64,000 bases of DNA from Cyrtodaria siliqua. Lineage: Eukaryota > Mollusca > Bivalvia > Adapedonta > Hiatellidae. The DNA lies in NCBI GenBank assembly GCA_037043455.1, contig JAWPHD010011229.1:1-64000 (forward strand), given 5' to 3'. Of the stretch, positions 39,201 to 54,200 are shown one piece after another. A program made the translations under genes and the position numbers. Within the stretch, counting starts at the first letter, position 1. Each line of letters begins with the position of its first letter. The notes beneath the pieces were generated by a model that saw only the letters and a program-made list of their open reading frames with translations, searched no databases and was not told the origin of the DNA.

Positions 39201-42200
39201 GGCCACCGTTGTCACTGTTATAATGACTATTATATACACATACAGGGATGAGATGATCTATCCACTGGGCCACCGTTGTCACTGTTATAATGACTATTAT
39301 ATACACATACAGGGATGAGATGTTCTATCCACTAGGCCACCGTTGTCACTGTTATAATGACTATTATATACACATACAGGGATGAGATGATCTATCCACT
39401 AGGCCACCGTTGTCACTGTTATAATGACTATTGTATACACATACAGGGATGAGATGTTCTATCCACTAGGCCACCGTTGTCACTGTTATAATGACTATTG
39501 TATACACATACAGGGATGAGATGACCATTGTCACTGTTATAATGACTATTATATGCACATACAGGGATGAGATGTTCTATCCACTAGGCCACCGTTGTCA
39601 CTGTTATAATGACTATTATATGCACATACAGGGATGAGATGTTCTATCCACTAGGCCACCGTTGTCACTGTTATAATGACTATTGTATACACATACAGGG
39701 ATGAGATGTTCTATCCACTAGGCCACCGTTGTCACTGTTATAATGACTATTGTATACACATACAGGGATGAGATGTTCTATCCACTAGGCCACCGTTGTC
39801 ACTGTTATAATGACTATTGTATACACATACAGGGATGAGATGATCTATCCACTGGGCCACCGTTGTCACTGTTATAATGACTATAATATACACATACAGG
39901 GATGAGATGTTCTATCCACTAGGCCACCGTTGTCACTGTTATAATGACTATTATATACACATACAGGGATGAGATGTTCTATCCACTAGGCCACCGTTGT
40001 CACTGTTATAATGACTATTATATACACATACAGGGACGAGATGATCTATCCACTGTTATAATGACTATTATATACACATACAGGGATGAGATGTTCTATC
40101 CACTAGGCCACCGTTGTCACTGTTATAATGACTATTGTATACACATACAGGGATGAGATGATCTATCCACTGGGCCACCGTTGTCACTGTTATAATGACT
40201 ATTGTATACACATACAGGGATGAGATATATATCCACTAGGCCACCGTTGTCACTGTTATAATGACTATTATATACACATACAGGGATGAGATGACCATTG
40301 TCACTGTTATAATGACTATTATATGCACATACAGGGATGAGATGTTCTATCCACTAGGCCACCGTTGTCACTGTTATAATGACTATTATATACACATACA
40401 GGGATGAGATGATCTATCCACTGGGCCACCGTTGTCACTGTTATAATGACTATTATATGCACATACAGGGATGAGATGTTCTATCCACTAGGCCACCGTT
40501 GTCACTGTTATAATGACTATTGTATACACAAACAGGGATGAGATGTTCTATCCACTAGGCCACCGTTGTCACTGTTATAATGACTATTGTATACACATAC
40601 AGGGATGAGATGTTCTATCCACTAGGCCACCGTTGTCACTGTTATAATGACTATTGTATACACATACAGGGATGAGATGATCTATCCACTGGGCCACCGT
40701 TGTCACTGTTATAATGACTATTATATACACATACAGGGATGAGATGTTCTATCCACTGGGCCACCGTTGTCACTGTTATAATGACTATTATATTCACATA
40801 CAGGGATGAGATGTTCTATCTACTGGGCCACCGTTGTCACTGTTATAATGACTATTATATACACATACAGGGATGAGATGACTCCAGATTCGGCGGTGAA
40901 TGTTCTATCCACTGGGCCACCATTGTCACTGTTATAATGACTATTATATACACATACAGGGATGAGATGATCTATCCACTGGGCCACCTTTGTCACTGTT
41001 ATAATGACTATTATATACACATACAGGGATGAGATGATCTATCCACTGGGCCACCGTTGTCACTGTTATAATGACTATTATATACACATACAGGGATGAG
41101 ATGTTCTATCCACTGGGCCACCGTTGTCACTGTTATAATGACTATTATAAACACAAACAGGGATGAGATGTTCTATCCACTGGGCCACCGTTGTCACTGT
41201 TATAATGACTATTATATACACATACAGAGATAAGATATCTATCCACTGGGCCACCGTTGTCACTGTTATAATGACTATTATATACACATACAGGGATGAG
41301 ATGTTCTATCCACTGGGCCACCGTTGTCACTGTTATAATGACTATTATATACACATACAGGGATGAGATGACTCCAGATTCAGCGGTGAATGTTCTATCC
41401 ACTGGGCCACCATTGTCACTGTTATAATGACTATTATATACACATACAGGGATGAGATATCTATCCACTGGGCCACCGTTGTCACTGTTATAATGACTAT
41501 TATATACACATACAGGGATGAGATGATCTATCCACTGGGCCACCGTTGTCACTGTTATAATGACTATTATATACACATACAGGGACGAGATGATCTATCC
41601 ACTGGGCCACCATTGTCACTGTTATAATGACTATTATATACACATACAGGGATGAGATGTTCTATCCACTGGGCCACCGTTTTCACTGTTATAATGACTG
41701 TTATATACACATACAGGGACGAGATGTTCTATCCACTGGGCCACCGTTGTCACTGTTATAATGACTATTATATACACATACAGGGACGAGATGATCTATC
41801 CACTAGGCCACCGTTGTCACTGTTATAATGACTATTATATACACATACAGGGATGAGATGATCTATCCACTGGGCCACCATTGTCACTGTTATAATGACT
41901 ATTATATACACATACAGGGACGAGATGATCTATCCACTGGGCCACCGTTGTCACTGTTATAATGACTATTATATACACATACAGGGATGAGATGATCTAT
42001 CCACTGGGCCACCGTTGTCACTGTTATAATGACTATTATATACACATACAGGGACGAGATGATCTATCCACTGGGCCACCATTGTCACTGTTATAATGAC
42101 TATTATATACACATACAGGGATGAGATGTTCTATCCACTGGGCCACCGTTTTCACTGTTATAATGACTGTTATATACACATACAGGGACGAGATGTTCTA

Positions 42201-45200
42201 TCCACTGGGCCACCGTTGTCACTGTTATAATGACTATTATATACACATACAGGGACGAGATGATCTATCCACTAGGCCACCGTTGTCACTGTTATAATGA
42301 CTATTATATACACATACAGGGATGAGATGATCTATCCACTGGGCCACCATTGTCACTGTTATAATGACTATTATATACACATACAGGGACGAGATGATCT
42401 ATCCACTGGGCCACCGTTGTCACTGTTATAATGACTATTATATACACATACAGGGACGAGATGTTCTATCCACTGGGCCACCGTTGTCACTGTTATAATG
42501 ACTATTATATACACATACAGGGATGAGATGTTCTATCCATTAGGCCACCGTTGTCACTGTTATAATGACTATTATAGACACATACAGGGACGAGATGATC
42601 TATCCACTGGGCCACCGTTGTCACTGTTATAATGACTATTATATACACATACAGGGACGAGATGTTCTATCCACTGGGCCACCGTTGTCACTGTTATAAT
42701 GACTATTATATACACATACAGGGATGAGATGTTCTATCCACTGGGCCACCGTTGTCACTGTTATAATGACTATTGTATACACATACAGGGATGAGATGAT
42801 CTATCCACTGGGCCACCGTTGTCACTGTTATAATGACTATTATATGCACATACAGGGATGAGATGTTCTATCCACTGGGCCACCGTTGTCACTGTTATAA
42901 TGACTATTATAGACACATACAGGGACGAGATGATCTATCCACTGGGCCACCGTTGTCACTGTTATAATGACTATTATATACACATACAGGGACGAGATGT
43001 TCTATCCACTGGGCCACCGTTGTCACTGTTATAATGACTATTATATACACATACAGGGATGAGATGTTCTATCCACTGGGCCACCGTTGTCACTGTTATA
43101 ATGACTATTGTATACACATACAGGGATGAGATGATCTATCCACTGGGCCACCGTTGTCACTGTTATAATGACTATTATATGCACATACAGGGATGAGATG
43201 TTCTATCCACTGGGCCACCGTTGTCACTGTTATAACGACTATTATATACACATACAGGGATGAGATGATCTATCCACTGGGCCACCGTTGTCACTGTTAT
43301 AATGACTATTATATACACATACAGGGATGAGATATATATCCACTAGGCCACCGTTGTCACTGTTATAATGACTATTATATACACATACAGGGATGAGATA
43401 TCTATCCACTGGGCCACCATTGTCACTGTTATAATGACTATTATATACACATACAGGGATGAGATGATCTATCCACTGGGCCACCATTGTCACTGTTATA
43501 ATGACTATTATATACACATACAGGGATGAGATGATCTATCCACTGGGCCACCGTTGTCACTGTTATAATGACTTTTATATACACATACAGGGACGAGGCG
43601 ATGAACCAGCCGTTGATGACCTCGACCATGAGGAAGGCAAGGTTGGAGGAGGAGTACGGCAGATATGAGAGAGTTGTCATCCGGGTACAGTTCCAAGATA
43701 AACTTGTACTGCAGGGCTTGTTCAGGCCCAGGGAAACAGGTACTAAATAAAATAAAATATCGGTTAATTTAAAGGGACATAGGCAATCTTGAAGATTTTA
43801 TCAAGCATTCAAATTAGTGTCTCGATTTATTAATCCTACAGTATATCATTTTGTCAGACTTTAAACCTGCTTACATAATTATAATTAAATAAAGTTTGAG
43901 TTTTCCTTTTATCTTCCCATTCTGCTGAAGATTTAAATAATTTTTTTATATTATTTGTGCAATGTAATTAACAGTTAGTAATATGCAAATATACTCAGCT
44001 TATTACTAGTGTTATAATTAATATAAATGATTGAACAAATGCAAGTTAAGTAGAAACACTAATGGGACGCCGCAAGTTTTTAAAAAAAAAAGTTTGCCGT
44101 GTGTACCTTTAAGCTATGTAAAACATACTATCTAGAGGCAGTCACAGGTTTAAGTTGTGGCTTCTTGCTTTTTTTGAGAAATCGTATTTAATTGCAGTAG
44201 ATTTAATACAGGTTTTTTTTGATAAATGAAAGCAGTTTAAACATCCCAGACATAACCCCTTAGTGCGTAACCCCTTTTGTAAACCCTTTAATATGCCTTT
44301 GCTGTGTCTCGTTTACAGGCCTAGTTCCTTTAACTACCCTAAATAAATGCAGACCAAAGAATTAACGTGGAATGTACAGAGAATGAACAGTTCCTATCTA
44401 TGCTTTAAATGCAAACTGAATGTTGAGTGCACAGTATCGATGAATGCATTTTTGAAAATGCTCAGCAATGAAAATTAACATGAACACTGAAATGTACGTT
44501 TTTAAAAGTACTCAGATGCATTTTATTTGTTATCTTTATGAAGAATAAATAGCTCATTATAGTTCCATTGACTGAATGGTGTTGAAATTGCTTTAATAGC
44601 ACTGCAGGACGGATCACAAATGTATTCTTGCCATACTGCATTGAAATACACGTGTTCAGTTACTTTTGGTATTAATGTAGCTCTGTGCATTTTAATTAGA
44701 TGTAATAGTTTCATTTATTAACAATAATCATGATAATTGCATGAAAGAACGCAACTGAATGACTTTTAAAAAGAGAATATATAAAAAATAATTGCAAATG
44801 AAATGTATCTGTGGGAAACTTGAACAGAACTGGGCCTGTACATGTTTTCATCCATGGCTATCTTACCTTTGTGTGATGTGTGGTTGTGGAATACAGAGCC
44901 CCAGATAAGATGCATATCCACCTAAAATATCCCTGAAAATATTAAAAAAAAAAAACAATATATAATTTTCACGTGTACCAAATATGCATTGAAAATTTGA
45001 TATTTGCATATTTATCAAAAAGGTCAAAATATAACACATATCGGCCGTTATAGTATGTTCAATATTTGAATATTTACATCATAGGTTGACTGGTTGCGAT
45101 ATTCCGTTTAATACTGGAAATATGCACGAATGAATTGCAGCAAAATCGATGGTTTGAATGGAATTAGATTTTAAGGCACACCAACACATGAAAGGTTATA

Positions 45201-48200
45201 TGGCGCCTAACAGAAATGAACATGCCAGGCTCATCATCAAGATAAAATATGGAGAATGGGCCTAGAATCTTCTTACCTGCAAAACTGCCGAGTTGCTGCA
45301 AATTCTACAGTAGACACTCCATTTATGAGGACCCACGTTTGCATACACAGTGTAATGATAAAGACCTTGAATGAGCATGATAAAAAGTGACAAATATGAA
45401 TTGGGGAGTCCTCCCCTCTGCATGTGACAGTGTGTTTGTGAGATTGCAGTGGTTGTATTCTACCCCAGCAACCACACGGGGCAAAATCGATGGTCCTGTC
45501 AAAAGTAACGATAGATGGTCCTGTCAAAAGTAACGATAACTGTTATCGATATTGGTAGGGCACTCGTTTACAAAAATTAGGCAAGCACTTAGTGATACTG
45601 ATGACGTTCGTTATGAACATGTCCACAAAACGGAAATATATTTTTGGATTTAACTTTTCCATCCAACACAGGTGGTATCCATATTGAGCCCTGAACAAAT
45701 CATAGACAGATCTTAAATGATTCAATTGACAATGTTTTCGCCAAGAAAAGTCACAACATTTCAAGATTGTCCAGATAAACTGTGTAAAATAGGACTTTGT
45801 TTACAACTGTAGGTTTTAACAAATGGAAAGAAATGCTTTGTTTAATATGATTACCCGTATTTAGTATTTGCGCTGTTTTATCCTCAATAATTCCCTTATA
45901 ACTGTCTGACACGGCAGTTTTAAATTGGAATTTTAAAGTTGAGATTTATCCCTTAGTTTTGATTTTAGGAATTAAATATTTCTGTGCTTATGTCTCTCCC
46001 CACTAATTGGGTTTCAACGAAACTTTGCAGGAAGCATCAGTATGAGGTCTAGTTGTACGTTTCATGCTTTCGTTCCGGTTCGCTGATTTTTGACGGAGGC
46101 CCTTTGAATTTTTTACTTTAAATTTGTTGTCGCCACAACTCCTCCTAAATGGCTTGTTGCATTTCGAAAAACATTGCAGGAAGCTTCATTATGATGTCTA
46201 GTTGTGCATGTCATGCATTCGTTCCGGTTCGCTGATTTTTTACGGAGTTATAGCCCTTCGAAATTTTTACTTTAAATTTGTTGACGCTATTTCTTCTAAA
46301 CGACTTGTCGGATATCAGCAAAACTTTGCAGGAAGTCTAGTTGTGCATATCATGCTTTCATTTCCCAAACTTTGCAGGAAGTCTAGTTGTGTCAGTATGA
46401 CATGTTGTTGATCCTTGTTGAAAAATCATTTTGATTCAGTATTAATCAAGGCTGCCAGCAGCCATCTTTGTTTACATAGAGTTATATAGTAAAAACTTGT
46501 AGCGACGACTCCTCTGAAACTACTTTATGGATTTCCATGAAACTTCACAGGAATGTTGCTCTTGCTTTCTAGTTCATCCTAGCAAAATTTCAGATCGGCC
46601 GGAAATTCAAAATGGCCACCACTGCTAAAAAGAGATTTTTAAAAAACAAGTTTGTAGCGACTACTTCTTGAAAACTATAAGTGATATTGACATGAGACTT
46701 CTTCTTAAGGACATATTTCGAGCCTGTTGTATTTGTGGGGGGAGATAATTTCTATAGGTATAACTGTAAATCACTGTTAGCCATACACTTTCATGAGCAA
46801 AGTGTGATATTCAATTTTTCTTCAGATTATGAGGCCCACCCAATAAGCATTTGTGACCAGTACACATAATAACACATTAAAGAATGTTGTATATTTATTG
46901 TGTTGTGCTCTGATTTTTTGATCCCCGTGTGGTTGCCGGGGTAGAATACAACCACTGCAAACATACCGTCACATGCAGAGGGGTAGGTCACCCCCATTCA
47001 TATTCATTTTGTCATTTTTTGTTCATGCTCATTAAAGGTCTTCATCATGACCCCTGCATTGTTTCAGGTGCCATCTCGCTCACATCATTAAGAGCAGTGG
47101 CAGAAAAACAATAAACGTGGCTCCAGCGTAAATGGAGTTTTTACGATAGAATTTGCAGCAACTCTGCAATTCAGGGTGAGAAGGTTCTAGGCCCATTTTC
47201 CATATTTTATCTCGATGTACATGGAAGATGAGCCAGGCATGTTCATGCTTGTTAGGCGCCATATAACCTGTAATGTGTTGGTGCGCCTTAAAACCCCAAT
47301 TCAATTCAATTCTGATTTTTGGTCTAAAAACAATTAAGAAATATCAGATAAGTTTTGTATTCAAAAGCTAAATTATGGCCACCACTGCTAAAAAGAGATT
47401 TTTAAAAAACAAGTTTGTAGCGACTACTTCTTGAAAACTATAAGTGATATTGACATGAGACTTCTTCTTAAGGACATATTTCGAGCCTATTGTATTTGTG
47501 GGGGAGAGAATTTCTATAGGTATTAAACTGTAAATCACTGTTAGCCATACACTTTCATGAGCAAAGTGTGATATTCAATTTTTCTTCAGATTATGAGGCC
47601 CATCCAATAAGCATTTGTGACCAGTACACATACTAACACATTAAAGAATGTTGTATATTTATTGTGTTGTGCTCTGATTTTTGGTCTAAAACAATTAAGA
47701 AATATCAGATAAGTTTTGCATTCAAAAGCTAAATTATGAACATATATTTCTTCATTAAAGTAAATTGCAAAGTTTGTTAATCTATTCTTACCCTCAATAT
47801 AGCAATGCTATACAAATAAAAAAAACTAAGAGCGGGCCTCAATTTATATACCCGAGTTGATCAGCGATGAAGCCTGCTGGCTGTATATATTCAAGCTTCC
47901 CATGCTTTTTCATGACCAAGTAGCATTGGGAAATGTGTCCTTAAATGATCAGCATTACATGATGTTGGTCCTTGTTGAAAATTACTTTGATTTGACATTA
48001 AACATGGCTGCTAGCAGCTGTCTTTGTTTATATAGAGTTATATAGTAAAACTTGTAGCAACTACTCCTGAAACTACGTGACAGATTTTCCTGAAACTTTA
48101 CAGGAATGCTGATCAAGCTATCAAAACCTATCAGTAGAGCTTCAAGATCATTGACCTCTTTTTTTTTTTCCTCTTAAGAAACATTGTTTTTTTGTTCTTT

Positions 48201-51200
48201 AATTGAGAGCTTAGGGGCCCTTGTTTGATCAGTTTTACACAGAGTTATAGGGAAAAACTTCAAAAATGCTCTTCTCTGAAACTACAAGAGATAAAGGTTC
48301 AATATTTTTTATTATCAGCTTATGGATACCAAGTTTGTTCAAATGTTGTCCCTGGGGTAAAATTTGGCCCACGCCAGGGGTCTCAGGTTTACATAGACTT
48401 TCACATGGAAAAACTTCAAAATCGTCTTCTCTGGAACTATAAGAGCCAAAGGTTTATTAATTTGTATTAACCATCAGCTTATTGTCCTCTACTATATAAA
48501 GTTAGTTCAAATGGTGACCCTGGGGTCTAATTTGGCCCCGTCGCAGGGTCACAGTTTTACCTAGACTATTATACAGTTAGTTATAGGACTGAACCAAAAA
48601 ATGTAGTAGTTTTGATTCAGCTCAAGTTACATGATAATCAGCTTGGTGTTGGCATACCCAGCATGAGGTCAACAAAATGGCAATAAATCACCTAACATGC
48701 CAGCTAATGAGCTAAAACTTTGTCTATGCAGAATTAAATGTTAGAAGTATATATCACTGCCTTATCTCTGTTTGCAGATAGCATTTTGTTACACCAACTT
48801 ATTTCTAATTTTTTAAATGTGCCTATCTGCTGTCAGATAATTGATGCCCTGCTGTGTGAAAATGGGTATTTTATTGCTCTGGGGTCAGTTAATTACATGG
48901 ATGAGTTATACAGATTTTCAATAAACAGAGATTCTCGGGTCAGTCCTATAACTGTATAGGGAAAACTTAAAAAATCTTCTTCTCTGTAACTACAAGAGTC
49001 ACAGGTTTAATATTTTGTATTTACACTCAGCGTATGGTCCTCTACCAAGTTTTTTTTAAATGGTGACCCTGGGTTCAAATTTGGCCCCATTCCAGGGGTC
49101 ACATGTTTTATATACAGTTACATAGGAAACAACTTTAAAAAAATCTTCTTCTCTGAAACTACAAGAGCCACAGGTTTAATATTTTGTAATTACACTCAGC
49201 TTATGGTCCTTTACTTGTTCAAATGGTGACCCTTGGGTCTAATTTGGCCCTGCCCTAGGTCACATGTCGAATTTGGTTTGAGCGTTTATGTTACCGAAAG
49301 TTTAAATTGTTTTAAAGCTAGCCAGACTTGAGTCAAATACATCTCTCCCCTATATATTGGTAATAAAAAACAAGTTTGATACTGCCATTTCTGACAGACA
49401 ATCCTTCTATCCCCCACCCCACCCCACCATAGACACCATATAGCAAGTAGAGCGATACAGGCCCTCTTGGGCCTCTTGATTTACTTTAAATTTGTTGTCG
49501 CCTCTACTCCTCCTAAACGACGTGTTTCATTTCGACGAAACTTTGCAGGAAGCATCAGTATGATGTCTAGATGTGCATAATTATCCTGCTTTCGTCCCAG
49601 TTCGTTGATTTTTGACGGAGTTGTGGCCTTTTTAATTTTTTACTTGAAATTTGTTGCACAGCTACGTTCGTAGACCGCTTATTGGAATTTGACCAATCCT
49701 GGTAGGAGGCATCGGTATGAGTTCTAGCTAGTTGTGCATATCGCGTTTGTGTTCCGGTTACTTCCGGTGATTTTTGACATGGTTACTGTCCTTTGACATT
49801 TTAGCTTTAAGCTTGTTGTTTGCCCTATCAGCTATCTTATTTATCTAAACAAGGTTGTGCAGTGTGGGGAGACATCTGTTTTTCTCAACAAAAAAACTCT
49901 AGTTACCCCTAATATTTTACCCCTCACTTTTAAATTTGAGGAGTGCTCACTCATTGAGTCCAAAACATTTGGTGGGGCTCTGGGTATATTATAAATTTGA
50001 GATATGGTGTTTTGAATTTTATATTTTCCTTTCACAATCAGTTTGTGAATTAATTCTGGAACTAAGATCACAATATTAGAAATGTTACAGTTGAAGTTTC
50101 TATGCACAAATAATTTTTCTGATTTCAGTGCCCAAACAAGTGTTCTAAGTTGTATGCACAAACAAGTGTTCTAATTTGTTTGCACAAAAACAATACACTT
50201 GATGTTTCTATGCACAAACAAGTATTCTATAGTCGTAGAACAGTTAGAAAAAGGCCTTGACAGAAATATGAAGACTATAAACATCAATTTCTGTGCAAAC
50301 ATCCTTGAATTAAGATCATTTATATGAGATTAGATTAAATCAGATGCCCCAGTGAAGATAAGTTACTTGATCAGCTACTTCAAGACTGACTGGCTTAAAC
50401 TACAATCGTTATCAATACAATCAAATTAGCGAAAAAATACAAGCAATATTGGACATCAAACAAATAGTGCATATAACCTCATGATTGAATGATTTATTTA
50501 TATTTCAGTGTTTGCTCTACAGAAATTTGTAAAAGAATATTTGGAAGATAAAAGCATTCCATTCTATTTATGTAAGTACAGAGTTCTCTTTATATGACGC
50601 AAGCCAACTGATCATATCCTGTTGTTTTGTTTGCTATCTCTCTAAAGCCTATGGAACAAAGTCAGAGATAAGTTATACTTCATATAGGTGCACCGAACAC
50701 CTGTTTCAGAGATAGTGCGCAGTGGCTGAATGTATAACAAAGGTCAAGTGCCATTGAAATTTGTTTATCTTAAAGTTCTCCAGCCACGTTTTGTTTCATG
50801 AACATGTTTATTTAAATCTAAATCAATACACACCAATATATATTTACAATTCACACATTGCAGTATCTGTGAATAGCGAGAATAAGATTTTATTTGATGA
50901 CGTAGAAAACCTTGAACAGATAAATTAATCCACAGGTAACTGTATTGATCAGTTATCTGGCAATAGTTGTGCAGCTATGCAATTCAGATTTACCTCATTT
51001 CCCTGTGCAGTCACGCAGTGGTAAAAGTAGTATCTACATCATGCAAATAATACTTAATTTTACATACAACTTAGTAGCGGTTTTAAATATATGTTTCTCT
51101 CCGGGACTATCAAGAAATGTTCGTAAGATGTTTAACAGTTAAATTTGTTAATTGATAATACAACAAAAAGGGTGGCCATTCATCTTTAAGAAGACTCAAG

Positions 51201-54200
51201 GCCTTTACATGTTGATAGTAAAATGAAAATTCTGCTACATGTATCTGCCAAGTGGCTATTCTAATATATATTGCGTTATTGCAAGGCTATTTGTTTTGCA
51301 TTTATATATGTTTACAATAGTTTCAAGTTCACCTCTGGTAATATAGGCCCGACTCATTGATATTAAACACTTTATTTTCAGATACAACCCCTCCTAAATG
51401 TTTAATAAAAGATGTCTCACAAACTCTGATTGAGGTATGTTTGTATATATTTCACTTCACTTCACTATCATTTATGTGGTGTTGTTCTTCTTTTATGTCC
51501 ATTTCATCTGCTTGTGAGCAGTGTCTGCAACAATGTATGTGAAGTTTGACGTCAGGCAGATTTTCCTCATGTTTATTGAATAGAGTTACGTCCCTTGTTT
51601 TACTTATATTGGTTTATAGCTCTACTGGCCGAAGGCCAGCAGAGCTTATGGGATGCCGAGTTGTCCGTCGTCCGTCCGCCGTCCGTCCGTTGTTAACTTT
51701 TGTCTCGTTAAGACGATAGGGCTTTCATTTTTCATCCAATCTTTACCAAACTTTACCACATTGTTAATATCAATGAAAGCTCGGATGAGTTCGAAAACCA
51801 GCCATATGGGACTAGTAACAGTGAAGTTATGGCCCTTGATTTAGTTAAAAATGCTATATTTTGCCTCGTTAAGACGAAAGGAGCTTCATTGTTCATCCGA
51901 TCTTTACCAATCTTTATCAGATTGTTAATATCAATGAAAGCTTGGACAAGTTCGAAAACCAGCCATATCGGAGTAGTAATAGGGGAGTTATGACCCATGA
52001 TTTAGTTAAAAATGCTATATTTTGCCTCGTTAAGACGATAGGGGCTTCATTGTTCATCCGATCTTTACCAAACTTTATCAGATTGTTAATGTCGTTGAAA
52101 GCTCGAAAAATTTCGAAAACCAGCCATATCGGACCAGTAACAGCGGAGTTATGGCCCTTGATTTAGTTAAAAATGCTGTATTTTGCCTCAATAAGACGAT
52201 AGGGGCTTCATTGTTCATCCGATCTTTACCAAACTTTATCAGATTGTTAATGTCATTGAAAGCTCGAACAAGTTCGAAAACCAGCCATATCGGACAAGTA
52301 ACAGCGGAGTTATGGCCCTTGATTTAGTTAAAAATGCTATATTTTGCCTCGTTAAGACGATAAAGGCTTCATTGTTCATCCGGTCTTTACCAAACTTTAT
52401 CAGATTGTTAATATCAATGAAAGCTTGAACAAGTTCGAAAACCAGCCATATCGGACCAGTAACAGCGGAGTTATGGCCCTTGATTTAGTTAAAAATGCTA
52501 TATTTTGCCTCGTTAAGACGATAGGGGCTTCATTGTTCATCCGATCTTTACAAAACTTTATCAGATTGTTAATATCAATGAAAGCTTGGACAAGATTGAA
52601 AACGAAACATATCGGACCAGTAACAGCGGAGTTATGGCCCTTGATTTAGTTAAGACGAAAGAGATTCATTTTTCATCCGATCGTTATCAAACTTTTTTTT
52701 TTTTTTTATTTATTTATTTTTTTTTATAAATTTTTATAAATTTTTGTTAATATATATATATTATTTTTTTTTTTTTTTTTTTTTAGCTCTATGTTGGACC
52801 AGTCGGACCAGTAACAGAGGAGTTATGGTTCTTGATTTAGTTAAAAATGCTACATTTTGCCTCGTTAATACGGTAGGGCCTTCATTTTTCATCTGATCTT
52901 TACCAAACTTTAACAGATTCTTTAGTTATGGCCCTTGATTTAGTTCAAAAGCTGTTTTTTTGCCCGAAACTTTCAAAAAAACATAAATGGCAGTCACTCG
53001 CTTCATTAATGTTATAAGAGCCATGTTAGCCAGTAGAGCGTCCACAGGCCCTCTTGGGCCTCTTGTTATTACATTTCTATGTACGAAAGATCGGGATTGC
53101 TAAGTGAAAGAAAATTTGTAATAGCAAATATTAATAAATAACACAGAACACAAAAATAACCAACTTTGTGTGTGTGTGTGTGTGACATTGAGTAGTGATG
53201 TCATAAAGTGTTGCTGATGGTGATGTCATCTGCTGATAACGTTCAATAAAGCAAAACATTTCGGTTAAAATCATACATAAACTGATTTAAAATGTAATAA
53301 CTAGAAATTGTTATTGTCCATGGGACAAAAACGTATGGCTCCCCTACTAGCCCGAACAGGCATAATTGACGACTCTAGGTCCAACCGTCCTCTATTGATC
53401 TGAGATCATTTTGATATTCAATATCCCTGTGACTGTATCTACTATCTGTATCAGTAAGCCCACATAAAAAAATATGTGTGGTTCAGGTAACCCGACCGAC
53501 CCTATTTTTTTAAGGGGCTGACCCTAAAACTTTTTATGCAAAAATTAAAAAAAAATAAAAATTAAAAAAAATAATAAAAAAAATAATAAAATAAATAAAA
53601 ATATTTAAAAAAATAAATAAAATCAATAGGGGTCATCTACTGGTCATGACCAACCATCCTTACAAGTTTGAGGACCCTAGGTCCAACCATTCTCTAGTTA
53701 TTGATCGGACATCGTTTTGATAGTCAATGTCACCGCAACCTTGACCTTTGACCTAGTGACCCCAAAATCAATAGGGGTCATCTACTTGTCATTACCAACC
53801 GTCCTTCCAAGTTTAAGGACCCTAGGTCCAACCATTCTCTAGTTATTGATCGGACATCGTTTTGATAGTCAATGTCACCGCAACCTTGACCTTTGACCTA
53901 GTGACCCCAAAATCAATAGGGGTCATCTTCTTGTCATGACCAACCATCCTTCCAAGTTTAAGGACCCTAGATCCAACCATTCTCTAGTTATTGATCGGAC
54001 ATCGTTTTGATAGTCAATGTCACCACGACCTTGACCTTTGATCTAGTTACCCCAAAATCAATAGGGGTCATCTACTTGTCATGACCAACCATCCTTTCAA
54101 GTTTGAGCACACTAGGTCCAACCATTCTCTAGTTATTGATCGGACATCGTTTGTGACACAGACAGAGAAACAGACAGAGAAAGAAACAGACAGAAAGCAC

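Noticed and set aside
41145..41576. Frames of 60-143 codons on both strands within 38-43.6 kb
   Set aside because: They are readings of the 67-bp array, change frame with each unit and have no homology.
38025..43590. CRISPR-like array
   Set aside because: The units are contiguous with no unique spacers, the context is an animal intron, and no cas-like genes exist.
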